A stretch of DNA of 64,000 bases from Aulostomus chinensis (Eukaryota; Chordata; Actinopteri; Syngnathiformes; Aulostomidae). Numbering within the stretch: the stretch's first letter is position 1; every line of letters starts with the position of its first letter. Location: the NCBI GenBank assembly GCA_037954235.1, contig JBBMOA010000007.1:27707957-27771956 (forward strand), given 5' to 3'. The notes beneath the pieces are model-generated. The model made no database searches. It saw nothing but the letters and a program-made list of their open reading frames with translations, and was not told the origin of the DNA. Shown here one piece after another: positions 35,557 through 48,000 of the stretch. Made by a program: the position numbers and the translations under genes.

Positions 35557-36483
35557 GAAGAACTGAAGGCTGTTGTGTTGACTTTACGCGTTTGTGTTGC
35601 ATGAAATCAAATCTCAGGTTACAAGAATCCAGGACATTTCCTTGAAAACTGTTTTTCAGAACAAAATCAGGAGAAAAACTGCAAAGTAGGAGAAACACCC
35701 CAGGAATCAAAGCCAATGCTTGTTTTTTTTTCTTCTTTTGTGTGTGTGTGTTTTTAAAAAAAAATTTTTTTTCAGTTAAATACCTGAAATAAGGTCTGAA
35801 CGCCTGATCGACCGCCTGAAAGACAAACGCACCGACGGCGTCACGAACCAAGTCCAACGACGCCAGGCAAAGCCTGAACGCCTTGGTTGTTTTTCCACAA
35901 TATTTCACTTTTATGTTGTGACACTAAAACCATCCATTTTCCCTGAATGCGCCCTGTGGGACGTTTAACTGGATTACATGAATACGCACAGTGAACAAAC
36001 ACAAGCCGAAGCCAGGAGAGCCGCAGCACGGCGGGATTTAGGGATTGGGAGCGAGGAGGGATGAAAGACAAGTCTGGTGTGGCGGGCGAGAGATTGACAC
36101 ACAGAGACAGACACGGCTCTTTCTCTCTTTCTCATTCTCGCTGAGGCTTAAAATCGGATTTTCCTGGGAGCGTTTAAATCTTTGGACAAAGCAAAGGAGG
36201 TTCTACCTACAGCTGAAAAAAAATCCACGTTCCTCTCGAGGCTGGAAAATTCCAGCACAGCTGGCGTCTGTCCTCCGGTCGAGTCTGTCTGTCTGCAGGT
36301 CCCCAAGTTTAAAAGTTCAAGGACACATCGATGCTCCCTGGAATTTATCTCCGTACAACAACGGCATGTGTTTATATTTGAATAAAAGCAGGAAAGAAAC
36401 CATAAGTTGCAATGACATCATTCTGAATCTTTGTTTAGGGTACGAATACTCAACAGGAATGTAAAAAAAAATCCACAAAAGTC

Positions 36484-36592
36484 ATAAATTTAAAGTGGCC
36501 CTTTTTGCATAGTGAATACTTTTCCTTCCCATGAAGACATTTTGTGAGTACTTTTACTCGATGTACAGATTTCTGGCTGATATATTGGTACT
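36484..36592. repeat. AAGTAC-type teleost repeat fragment
   Basis: gtgagtacttttactcgatg, and on the other strand atgcaaaaagggccactttaa, resemble words of a widespread acanthomorph repeat rich in AAGTAC/GTACTT. A second short piece (aagtacatttacttaagtac) is at 31270-31290. Confidence 0.45.
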
Positions 36593-36740
36593 GAACTGAC
36601 CTGGTTACCCTTGTGGTGCAGTAGCAGTACGCACGCCTACAGGTGCAAATACTTCACCGTGGTTGTACACTTCCACTGACCTTTGACCTCCAGGGGTGCG
36701 TCGCTTGAGTTTGAGCTTGCTGGGATCTTGTGAGGCGGCG

Positions 36741-36794
36741 GTAACCTTTGACCTTTTGACCACCAAAAATCTTTTGAGTCCCGGTGGACGTTTG
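36741..36794 (+). repeat. Dispersed repeat family C, short copy
   Basis: aacctttgaccttttgacca then ccaaaaatcttttgagtccc and ggtggacgttt. Intergenic. Confidence 0.55.
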
Positions 36795-36914
36795 AGTGAG
36801 TCGAACGTGCGGGAACGGGGATTCCTAAAATAAGAAACCTGGGCTCCCCCGGACGCCTCTATTTCCCCTCCTCTGTAGTTCGTCTGCAGCAGCATCTGTC
36901 ATGATGACACCCTC

Positions 36915-36916
<2 letters not shown>

Positions 36917-36967
<51 letters not shown>
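36917..36967. repeat. (AC)25 microsatellite
   Basis: AC tract in the CAPZA2-MET intergenic region. Confidence 0.95.
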
Positions 36968-36968
<1 letters not shown>

Positions 36969-39065
36969 GCTGACAAGATGAGTATAATTTTAAAGGACAA
37001 AACTGTATTTTGCTCAGTGCAGCCCAGGAGATTCCTGGACTTGTCCCTGCAGAGGCTACCTGGCTGCAGGCGCTACGTTCCTATAGAATTAGGACGGCAA
37101 CGCTCAGTCGTAACCACGTATTTAAAAAAACAACAACAACAAAGTCCATGACTGTTCTCAGAGGCCTGGGGGGTCATGATGACACAAGTTCATCCAGGAT
37201 GCAGCAACTCTTGACTGTGTCCCTGTTCTGACTTCCAAGCGTAAAACTGTAAAACTTCTTGTGTTTGTTCTGTCGGGTCGTTGGCGCGGCGGCGGCGGCG
37301 GTGGCAGGTGACGAGCGCTAAACGGAAAACAACAGAGTGACAAAGCAACTGGCGAGGTAGAAGAGTGGGGAGGAGACGGACAGACACAGATGTGACGAAG
37401 AGTGAAACAAGAAACAGGAGAAGAACACGAGGGAGGGGGGGGGGAAGGACAGAGCAGAGATTAGCAGAAGAGACAGAAATGAGTCGCTCCAACAAGGCAG
37501 GGAGGACGGGGTGACAGGAAGAACAGGAAACAGGCGCAAGGGTGAAGTGAATTTCAAAATAAGACAGGAGCCAAATTCAAGCCGGAGACACTGAATGAGA
37601 AAGATCCTGACTGAGAACATCAAGATACCAACTAGGAGCCCAGACAAGACCGTGACGTGTTCTGTGTTAAATCTCTGTTCCTGTGTTTCACAATAAAAAT
37701 ACTTGAAAGAAATACTGCGTCCAGTACTCTCAAATCCATCCTAGCATGTAAGTGAGACCGTATACTTCCCCCGAGTCACCAGGCAACTGCGCAAGGATCC
37801 CGAAGACCACGGTCACGGCTCAGTTAGGGGTGGGGGGGGCGAGTCTAGACTTTAGTGCTCAGGGTCAAAAAGAACTGAGGGGAGCTAGAGGTGAGGGGTC
37901 AGAGGTCATCGCCAGCCAATGGAAGGGAAAAGGGGGAATTTCTGTGAGCAAAAGCAGACACCAAAGGAAGGAGGCAGGCGTGCTGAGTCAGCGTGGAGCC
38001 AAACCCTCGTCCATCTTTATTCAGGGATGGTTTCTGATTGACAGGTTTCACACTCGAGTCTCCACGCAACTGTGATATCTGGTCTGGTCTGATACGAGCC
38101 ATGAGGAGCACTTCAGAACGTACCGGGACACAATCCAGAGGGAAAAGATGCTGGGGATCATTTACGATCATCAAATTCCCTGCCAATCCGATTATTTTAA
38201 CGCACCGACGTCATTTGGGACATTATCCAGGTTTAATAGCTACATTTGAGGGCTCCATTATTAAAACAACAACAATCCCAGCTGATGAATCAGTTTAAGG
38301 GGGTTTTCCCGATACCGGTTCCAACCGCGGCTCCTAAACCCAGCGTCATTCAGGCGATCACGTGACGGAAAGCGTCGTTACACCCAGACGGTTTACTGTC
38401 CAGCCTGCTTGCACTTCGCTTCACATCTCAGCAACAGCAGATAATTAAGTAGGAATAATTAAGCAGCGCTATTTAATCACCGAAGTTATAATCAGGCAAT
38501 GGCTTGGTGTCGACTCTGGGTACCTGAGGAGGCTTCAGAAGGGCAGTCACATCAAAGGAGTAATAAAGGAGGACTAATAATTAGGTGGAGGTTAACGGGC
38601 TGATGCAGTGTGTTAGAGGAGTTGCTTTGGACTATTTTGATGCTGAAATGTGTTTTTTACAAGCTCATTCTGCTGAGGCGGTGTGTGACCTGTTACCTGG
38701 TTACCTGGAAACAGCTTTTGGGGGGGGGGGGTTTTTGCACTGCACCGACACGTCTTTACATTTCAGCTCCAGGAGCGCGAGACGGGACAAACTCCTTTAA
38801 ATGTGTGTTTCCTGGTGTTTTGTTTTGTTTTTTGTCTTGCAGAACGAAGCGTGCACGGATGCGGGCTGATAACATAGCTTTATTACACTGACATTACATA
38901 GTAACATGTACCTTCAGAATCGTTGGAAAAGCAACAAAAGTCACGCACACACACGCGCGCACAGAACAGAACAGTGTTAATGTGAAGCGACGCGGCGGCG
39001 GCTTCACAACTCTCTGCTGGTGAGAGTCTCGTAGTGGTGATCGCCCACTCCCACATCCTCTCATC

Positions 39066-39071
39066 TTTATT
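39066..39071 (-). terminator. Candidate MET poly(A) signal
   Basis: AATAAA on the minus strand with a GT-rich downstream element within about 30 nt. The alternative is 38884-38879, whose downstream sequence is less GT-rich. Confidence 0.45.
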
Positions 39072-39078
39072 TACAAAA

Positions 39079-39086
39079 TGGCAGTG
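39079..39086 (-). promoter_or_regulatory. miR-34 seed match (8-mer) in presumed MET 3' UTR
   Basis: Minus strand reads CACTGCCA, the full target of the miR-34a seed. It lies 8 nt upstream of the candidate AATAAA. MET is an established miR-34a target in mammals. The match is seen; function is inferred. Confidence 0.45.
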
Positions 39087-40009
39087 GTTTCGTCTCCAGG
39101 AGAAGAAAGATTGATTAGTGGCTTCTTTTTCTTTTTTTTTTCCTTTTTTTTTTCCCCTGCCCCATTGTTCGTGTCATTTTATCATCAATTTAAAAAAACA
39201 ACAACAACAACAACAAAAAAACTAAATAGAAAGTACAGCAAATTTCTTGTCATAGCAAACATTCAATCCTGTCCGTCACATCAGCAGCCACTCAAAATCA
39301 AGTATATACACACATTCATCTGCTACACACACGGACAGGCGTCAAGTGACTGATTCAACAACTTTTGTGTGTTTTTTTAAATGTTTTCCAGCTGTTGTTC
39401 ATCTTAATTTCTTCATTTCTGTTAGACAATAAGGGACATGAATGATTCTGGCAGGCCTCCTAGACGTCACCTGAACCACAGGTCACTCTTTATGACGTCT
39501 TGCGGTTGTTTTCTCTGTACTTCATTTAATCTTTTTTTTTTTTTTTTTTAATTCATTCTTTAGTCTTTATTAAGTTCTTGTTTGGCTGTGAAACTCTTCA
39601 GGTCGCCCTGAATAAAAATGAAGTTGCTACAGGTCGGAACATTCGGTTCCCTCGTCTCCAAGTCGGCGAGGTTTTTGGTTGAAGTTCCAGAAAGAAGGTC
39701 TGTGGGTTTTGTTCTACGGCATAAAAACGACATCAGTCATCAATGGCGACACTCGCGAATTTCGGAGTTTTTTTTTTCCCCTACGTGTCTTAATCATGGC
39801 GGTGAGCACTGCAGAAGGTGCTGAGGACACAAAACATCCTCCTGTGTCTGCAGATGGCGTAACGTTCGCTTGGCTGCTCCGACCTTTGAATTTGGGCGTC
39901 AGAAATCCTCCATACGGCGTTCAGTCGTGAAAACGACCCTGCAGAATGAAACTAAAAAGTCTCATTAGCGCTCGTTTGTTCTTGGCTTCCGGTCAAGAGA
40001 GAGAGAGAG

Positions 40010-40072
40010 AACCCACGGAGACGCTAACTTCTGGGTTAGCCTGCAAAAACAGCTCATCCCTGCAGCGTTCTA
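40010..40072 (+). repeat. Dispersed repeat family B, second copy
   Basis: gaacccacggagacgctaac, ttctgggtta and tcatccctgcagcgttctac match the copy at 26095. It lies in the presumed MET 3' UTR, antisense to MET. Confidence 0.6.
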
Positions 40073-41666
40073 CGCGCTGCATAACAATGTTTGCTCACCT
40101 CAGCCAAACCCGGTGTAAATAAAAGACACTTTTGTTGCGTTTAACAAATCTAAACAAACAAAAAAGGGATAAAAATGTGATGGCTTCATCTTTGGCCCCG
40201 GCGAAACTCCTGCACCAAGTCTGGTGGAAATCGGCCTCATGGTTGTAGCAGAATCTTTGCTCACAGACAACAACAACAACAACAACAACAGAAGACCTTA
40301 GCAGAGGTAAACAAACAAACAAACAACTGGCACCAAATCACAACGATAATGTGAGTGACAAAGCTTTAAACAGAGGGGATTTTCATGGTGACAAATGACC
40401 AAACTCAATGTCTCAGAAATCTGCTCCAATTTGTGTCCGACATGAATAAAAGCCCGTGAGGCCGAAAGGCATCAACAAAACAAAAACAAATAGAGGCTTT
40501 ATGACGGAGAGCGGCCAGTGAGATTAGATTACAGGTGATTGTGAGCACACTGGTGGTCTTTAAGGTCGTTAAGGATACGGCGGGCGACCGCCTCACTCGG
40601 GAGATCAGAAATGTGTCTCGCAGCTCCGAGAGGGACCTTCAGAGGACAACGAGCTCTTTGTTGCCGTCCGGCAGAAATGATCCGGTCAATAAAACCACCA
40701 GAGAAGAAAGCCTTTCCTTTGCTCTCAGGGTTAAACGAATCAAACCCGAGTTACACATTTTCTGGCCGCCTTTCGTTTCCAGCCTAAGTTTATTATTTTT
40801 GTCGGTTACAGAATGTTCTTCTTCAAGAAAATCAGGCTGAAAATGATCAGTGAGTGACTTGGACTGATCGTCAGTGGACGTGTTATCTGTTGTTCTTCTT
40901 CTCGGGAAACAAAGACTTGTGCTGTTGACATGATGGGAGGTTTCGGGTTTAAATTTCTTTTCTTTTTTTTTTTAAATAAAATGGGGTGGGGGGGAAAAAA
41001 GAAGAAGAAAAAGTAAACTTTTAACCTTTGTCACCCCGGAGATTCCCCACAGGTGAGTGGAGGAGAGGAAGCGAGTCTTTCCCAGCACATCAAAGGTTAA
41101 TTGTCCAGAGATAATTCGACAAATAAAGCATCCAGTGAACTGCACACAGGTAAGCACACCTACACGCCTCCGACCGACCTCCAGGGCGCCACGCTATCAT
41201 TGCTGCGGAGGTGTGACATCATTTTATACAACACAATACTCGGCCATTTGTGGGACATTCACATTAGAGAGGGCCGAGCCACATCATAGCGCACGCCACC
41301 CAGAGAGTAGAGCAGGATGTGAAATCTATACGCCGCAGCGGCGGCCCGAGAGTTTTAGGTGTTTGATGGATGAGCCTCCGAAACGGCGGCTTTGTCCGTC
41401 CCCGAACCTCTGAGGAGGCGTTCTGTGTAACTGAAGATGAAAGGACGCGGACCTCCTCGAGGTCGATGAAAGGTCAGAGATGTTCAATCAGTGAGGTCAG
41501 CCCCGTTCGCTGATGCTCGAGAAGGTCAAAGGTCAACGATCTATGTACATTGAGTGAAATGTCTTTCCTCGGCAGGCTGCGTCCAGTGTTTGGTCAAGTC
41601 CTTACAGTAGTTCTCAAACATTCCTTCCTCGCTCCCTTCCACAGTCTTAGTGTTCCTTCTCCTGCC

Positions 41667-41961
41667 TCAGGTGCAACACTCTCGCTCCGCACGGCAAAGC
41701 AGTTGGGAATGGGATGGCAGGGACGTGGAGGTGAGAGGGTCGGAGGAGGAGGAAGAGAGGGAGGACGCCGGGTTGGTGGTGGCTGAGGTGAGGAGCGAGG
41801 GGTAGGGGTTCATCTTGTCGATGTTGACGTAGGTGGTGTTGAGCAGGACGTAGTGCTCGCCGCTGAAGCTGGAGAAGATGGCGGAGATGCGCGACACCAG
41901 CTCGGAGAAGGAGGGACGGCGCTCCGGTTTGGGATGCCAACACTCGATCATCACGGTGTAG
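41667..41961 (-). CDS. met: MET exon 21 (kinase end and docking tail, stop)
   Basis: Encodes CWHPKPERRPSFSELVSRIS, then GEHYVLLNTTYVNI, the two-tyrosine docking site (Tyr560 and Tyr567; human YVHV and YVNV), then PYPSLL and a Ser/Thr-rich end of about 40 residues that does not resemble the human tail. TGA at 41669-41667. Acceptor ctccag follows a pyrimidine tract and, about 42 nt further up, a TG repeat on the transcript. Confidence 0.95.
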
Positions 41962-41999
41962 CTGGAGGGAGGAGAGAGAGGAGGTCCTAACTGTTAGTC

Positions 42000-42046
<47 letters not shown>

Positions 42047-45000
42047 GAGTTCACGCACTCACACTGACGAGCAGCTGAAAAAGCCCACTCAGACACAGGG
42101 AGAACACGCCACCTCCACATGGAAAGAACCAGAACCAGAACCAGTCCAGGACTTGAAGCCTGGTCCCTTGAACCTCCAATAGGACAGAAGTGAAAATCCA
42201 TGCTGGGCTCCGCCGTCCACACGATACCGACGTGCTGTTAGCGTCCAGGCTGCTGGTTTAGCATCGGGTTCTTTTAGCGACCTCACCTCGGTTCGCCTGT
42301 GTGTGCAGCTAAAACACACCCGGTCGTAGCCGCGCTGCCGCCCACCTCTCCCACCCACTGGGGACCACGGACGCCACTGTGCTGGGGCCCCAACGTTAGC
42401 ACTCAGAGACCCCCCCAAACCAGGGAGGCTACGATCTGGATCTCTAATATGATAACTTTTTCTCTCTGACTTCACGCCATTTTTGTTTAGAAGAAGACGA
42501 ACGGCCCCGTGACCGCACGTCCAAACTATCTACCGACGTCTGTTATCATCAAACCACCCCGCCAACGTTCGGGAGAGGAATGTGCGCCGACGTGCATCAT
42601 CGCCGTCGCCTCTGATGTCTCTTTAATTTACAGCTGGGCCTCCCTCACCTGAGTACTCCCCCTCTAGGCCTTCACGATCTCTGGGGATGACATCATGCTT
42701 GGCGCCGGTTTGCCAGAGTTAAGAAGACACATTCAGATACGGTTGGGAGTTGATGTCTGCGACGCTGAAAATTATTATTTTTTTCAATCAATTATTAAAG
42801 CATGACGTTGTTCAGTTTGGAAACAACAGAATTTTTTTTCTCCTTTTACCGCCTTTCAGCTCTGACAACAAAATGGGAGTCGGAGTGTTTGTTGTTGCCT
42901 TTGTACGTATTTTTCTTAGAACAGCGATACATTAGCCGACAGAGAGCGAATGCAGGATGAGTCATCAAACGATGCAAGGTTTCTACATGATTTCTGGTGT
43001 AAAAAAATACTCCGATTACCTGTTCTTAACCCATTTGAGTCTCCTATCAGGAGGTAATTCAGATGTGATCACAGGGACACGGCATTAAAACACAGAAAAG
43101 CTATTGTTTCATGCCAGTTGAAGCTGCCTGTTGAAGAGGACGTAGCCGCTACAGGAAATCACAGCGCATCGATCAGGTTTCGCCGCAGCGAATCAGGAAA
43201 CTCAGCAAACTCAGATGGCGGCAGAAAACTATAGAAACTTAGATATTGCTGACAGGTGACGTGCGCAAACATGAAAACCTGACGGACGATCAAGGACCAG
43301 CAGCACTTGAGCGCCGCCATAGTAACAAGCACTTAGCAACAGATAAATAGAACAGAAACTTGTGTCAAAGCAGGACGGGTGACTTTTATTTGACCCGCCG
43401 CTGTGATGACATGTCACGCTTGCCTGAAGTACGTTGTGGGCTGAAGAGGATGATGGATGTTCTCGACTTGAGTAACTTTTATTTATGACTTCCAGTGCTT
43501 ACACAGCTTCCTCACGAGCTCCCTGAACCAGACGCGCTCTCTCTCTGTCTCTCTCTCTCTCTGTGTCTCTCTCTCTCTCTCTGGGATGTATTTAAGAGCA
43601 GCTTTACAGAGCATCACTGGCGCTCTGCCTCGGGAGGCGAAAGACAGTCGGAGAGTAGACATTTGCATGCGTGTGGACTTACAGTGCGTCGGGACAAAAC
43701 TCCGGCTGCAGCAGCCTCCTCCCCTGCAGCAGGAACAAGGTGATGTCGAAGGAGTTCACGTCAGAATAGGGCGGGGCTCCACGGGTCATCAGCTCCCACA
43801 GAAGCACGCCAAATGACCACTGGAGGAGCGGGAACAACCGTCCAGTTACACACACGCTCACTGGACTTGTTGAATGTCACATTTTTAAGAGTATGGAGGA
43901 CTAAATCTGCCATGAATGCATTAAATAATCCAAAACGTAGAAATAAAAAACCTTGATTATCAAACAAATGTGCGGTTTTATTTGATGATAAATCAGCATT
44001 AAATGTACTTGTTTTTGTAATCATTTATTTCAGTGTTGTTCTATTTTTCTTCAGCCATATATTAAGGGGGAAGTGTTTCTCGACTACTCAGGCATCAGCA
44101 ATCAAACCCAGATCACAGCACTGTGGCGACAGACCCGTGAGACTGTGTTTCTCAATGAGGATAAAGAACCGCCCCCGATCAGCGTATGGAAGAATAGATA
44201 CAGGAATGAATCGGAAAATTAATAAAGACAGGGAAATGATGTTGACAGGAAAATTAACATATATAAGAGAGCTAAAATAAGTAATTTGTCAAATAAATTT
44301 GAGCTCATTTCTGCGGATATTTACGTCATATCAAGGTTCTCATTTTGTCTTTATTCCATTCATTTATGAACGGAGTCATTTATCAGTTTTCCTCCACCCC
44401 AGGAATGTCACGTGTCTTTTTTAAGAGCTCGTCATCGCTCTGTTCCCAGCTGGAAACAGTTTTCAGTGAGACATGCGCGACTGATTTCTCACCACGTCTG
44501 ACTTGGGGGTGAACTTGTGCGTCTGCAGACTCTCCAGAGCCATCCACTTGACGGGCAGCTTGACTCCGCTCTTGTTGTGGACGCTGTAATATTCTTTATC
44601 ATAAACGTCCCGGGCCAGACCAAAGTCAGCCACCTTCACCGTGTAGCTCTCGTCCAGCCTGTCATGGCAAAGAAGAATGGGTCGTATTTCCTTTGTTCAT
44701 TTCACTCAATATTCTAGCTGTCGCTGAGCTACTCAGCTCTATATTCGTCTTAATCGACTGTAGATGTCAGCGTGAAGTTGAAAGACGGTGAACTCACATG
44801 CAGTTCCTGGCGGCCAGGTCTCTGTGGACAAACTTCTTGCTGGCCAGGTACTCCATCCCTCTGGCCACCTGCAGCCCGAAGCCCATCAGGTCTTTGACCG
44901 TTGGGTTCTGGAGGAGAACAACCGTAAGAGGACGGCAGCATTCCAACTCCCGCATATTTAACTTGACTATAAAAAATTGACAGAGCTGTTTTTGGCGACA

Positions 45001-48000
45001 GTAACCAAAAACCTAATCTCTGGGTGTCCTTACGTGTCCCTCATCACGGATGAAGTTCCGCAGGTCGCCATGCTTCATGTAGGGCAGGACCACCAGCGGC
45101 GAGCCCTCCGGTGGCAGGCAGATCCCGAGGAGGGAGAGAACATTGGGGTGACTGAAGTCTTTCATGATGATCCCCTCCTTCAGGAACTGGGACACCTCCT
45201 CCAAGTCAGTGATGCCTTGTCAAAGAAAGAGGCAGAACTTGTAACAGCCAAGCGTGGATGTTAGAGGAAGACAAGCCCTCGTCACCAAAAAAAGCATGAT
45301 CTTCGCTCCTTCTGAATGCCGGTGACAGCTGTCCCATTCCAGCCCACACGATATCTCTAGAAAACACTGAGGGAGTTTCTTCAAATTTGGCCCAAAACCA
45401 CTGGGTATCGAGTATGAAGTGGATTTGGGCAGTCAAAGGTCGGTGTCACAGGCACACTTCATGGAGGCATACAACAGAAATGCCGTATTTCCAGTTCCTG
45501 CGAGGTTCTGTCTTAAGCGCAGGAAGGTCTGTGAATACGGTGCAACTAGAACATTCATTCCACACAATTTCTTCCTGACTGAAGTGGAAGTCAGGCTGCT
45601 GTCACCAGGTGAAGGTCATTCCTTTATCATGAAAACAAGCAAAGATGATGATGATGATGGCAATTGAGCAGAAAAAAAAAAAAACCTCCCTGAATATCCT
45701 CACCCAGACCTGAACCCTTCCCAAATTCCCATTTGCCAAATGCATCGCTGCCTCCGGTGTCCCGCACTTTAGCCTCAGTTGCTGCAGTAATCAGGTTAGA
45801 GACGGAAGCTCTAAAGGTCTGGAGAAAGCAGCTGATCAGCCTTCAACTCAGCTTCCACTCCAACGTATCGAGAGGTGACATTTGCTTGGTCCCGTCTATT
45901 TCTGTCTAATTTTACCCCTCCGAGTCTTTCAACCAGTTGTTACAGTTGCACCAGGGTTGATGGATCAAGTCAAGCTTTGAAATATGACAAAAGAAAAGCC
46001 CCAAACAAAGACAGGACGCCCCAGGAAATCACTAAACCCAATAAAGGTTCAACTCCCAGAGGAGGAAACCCCGGCAGGCAGAGCTCATCCCATCATGCTG
46101 CTGCCACGACGCATGGAGCTTCCCACCACATCTTTGCCACATCAATCTCCCGGCTCCCAGTGACAGGTTACATGATTAGGGAGGACCCTGATGCCATCCT
46201 CACCACGGGATGCTAATTCATCACTATCAGCTCAGCCAAAGAGGATTCAGGGCTCTGATGAGATGAGGTCTTTAATGTGATTGGTGCACGGTGATATTAG
46301 ACAGTAAGTATGCAATATAGGCAGATGTTGGACGGAGTCATTATGGTTGGATGTAAATAAGTAGAGACAAGGAGAGAAAACCTCCAGTTTGAACGTGCGC
46401 TGAAACACAAGAGCTTGTTTTGCAATTAGGGATTGGTGCTTACGGTTGAGGGACTTGACGGCACAGTGCTGCTTCTGCCCGTCTGGCTCCAGCAGAGTTC
46501 CGTGGAAAACACAACCGAAGTGACCTGCAAGCAGCAACACGCGGTATGAGGCAGAAAGTCAGGTTCGAACATATCACACGGCTTTGAGCCCAACTGATGA
46601 GGAGGGTCTGCTTCAGAGAGGGCGAAGGATGGCGGGAGAACTCACGGCACCGCAAGACATTAACCAAAAATGTACTGCTTTGTAGTGTGTTTTGTCCTTC
46701 CGGGCCACCACACTAGACCAGGCCTGAGCTTCTTTTTACCCTGAGCTGGTCGGAACCTCCGCCTGACAGCTCCTCTGAGCCTAATAGATAAATGATTTAA
46801 TCAGAAGTCTTGTTTGTTTGGTGCTGTGCAAACGCAGAGACGAGCTGCCGACGACTGGTGATTGAAGATGGTTTGGCAAACAAAGTAAAATCTGATTAGG
46901 ATCATAAGGGAGACACAGAGGGCCTTTTTGAAGGCTGTGCGGCTGCGGCATTTATGATATTTATATCTTGCATGTACACTGTCACTCCCTCATTCAACTG
47001 CAGTCCTGTGTATTTTGAGTTTTAAGCAGCAGGTAAACCATCCGCTCTCTCCACTTGGTGGTAGTCAATCCTCTGAACACCAGCGGACCCACAGGAGAGA
47101 ATATTCTTCTTCTTCCCCCATGAATTCTCATTTAAACAAGTTTTATAAAACCCTAACACTTGAGAATGTTCTCGTTTAGTTCTGCCGTTTAGAGGCTCGT
47201 GGAAAACAACTGTCTGGTTTGGAAACAAGCACGTGACCCTTCACACCCTCGTCGGCTAATTCGGGTTCTCTGAAACGACCCTCATCCCCGCACATGTAAC
47301 CCAGTACGACGGCGTATTCATTAGCGCCCCACAGAGGCTAATCGTCAATGCCAACCCCCCCCCCCCCCTTGAGTTATTGTTCATTTTATTGAATTATATC
47401 TCTTTTTAAAGACATGAGGGCTTGCCCCAGACTGGGAGGAGTGCAAGAATAAAATGAGCGCGGCGTTCTCCTATCACGTTCTCCCAGATGGCCGAGGGTG
47501 TTGGATTACCAGCCCCAACAATGGAACCCTGGGAATTCTAGCTGTGAACAAATCATTCTACGCCACTTTTAAAACGCTGCCTCCAAATCAAGGCTCTTTT
47601 CTTCGGGGGCTCATTCAGCTGAGGGGCCAGAGGACCGAGGGGTTTCCAGCTTCGCTCCTCTCGATGGTGAATTTGATCTGCAGGTCTGGGGGCAGCCGAC
47701 GTCAACTCAACAATGTGTCCCGCTTTGGTGTCTTGTTTCAGGCCGGCAATTATCTTCTTTACTCTAAAACGTTTGAAAAACTTTTAATTTAAGTGTGAAA
47801 ATCCAAGATTTGGTCTAAATTCACTGGATGCTCCTCAACCAACGAGAATCCATCATGAATCGTTTGCAAAAAAAGAACAAATAAGTTTCTTCTATTTCAA
47901 ACTATAAGGCAGCTGCAGCCTGAAAAATAGTATGATATATCAAATGTCTCAGCATTTAATACGAATCAGCATCGATATAAACAATAATCATGATAATAAC

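Larger units (their letters stand above)
28761..39049. other. CAPZA2-MET intergenic region
   Basis: About 10 kb between the CAPZA2 start and the presumed MET 3' end. It contains microsatellites, repeat families A, C and the AAGTAC type, the C-run/G-run pair at 34.8-34.95 kb, and AT-rich homeodomain-type motifs at 38.43-38.58 kb. No coding exon recognised. Confidence 0.6.
39050..41666 (-). other. met: Probable MET 3' UTR
   Basis: This sequence follows the MET stop. No further coding exon is recognised. A canonical AATAAA on the minus strand at 39071-39066 is followed by a GT-rich stretch (gatgtgggagtggg), which would give a 3' UTR of about 2.6 kb. Part of a dispersed repeat (40010-40072) lies inside. 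The extent is inferred; a second AATAAA lies at 38884-38879. Confidence 0.5.

Noticed and set aside
45690..45730. Tc1/mariner transposase-like words (PHPDLNP) in MET intron 16
   Set aside because: The surrounding frame does not continue as transposase and the motif lacks the usual preceding and following residues; likely coincidence.
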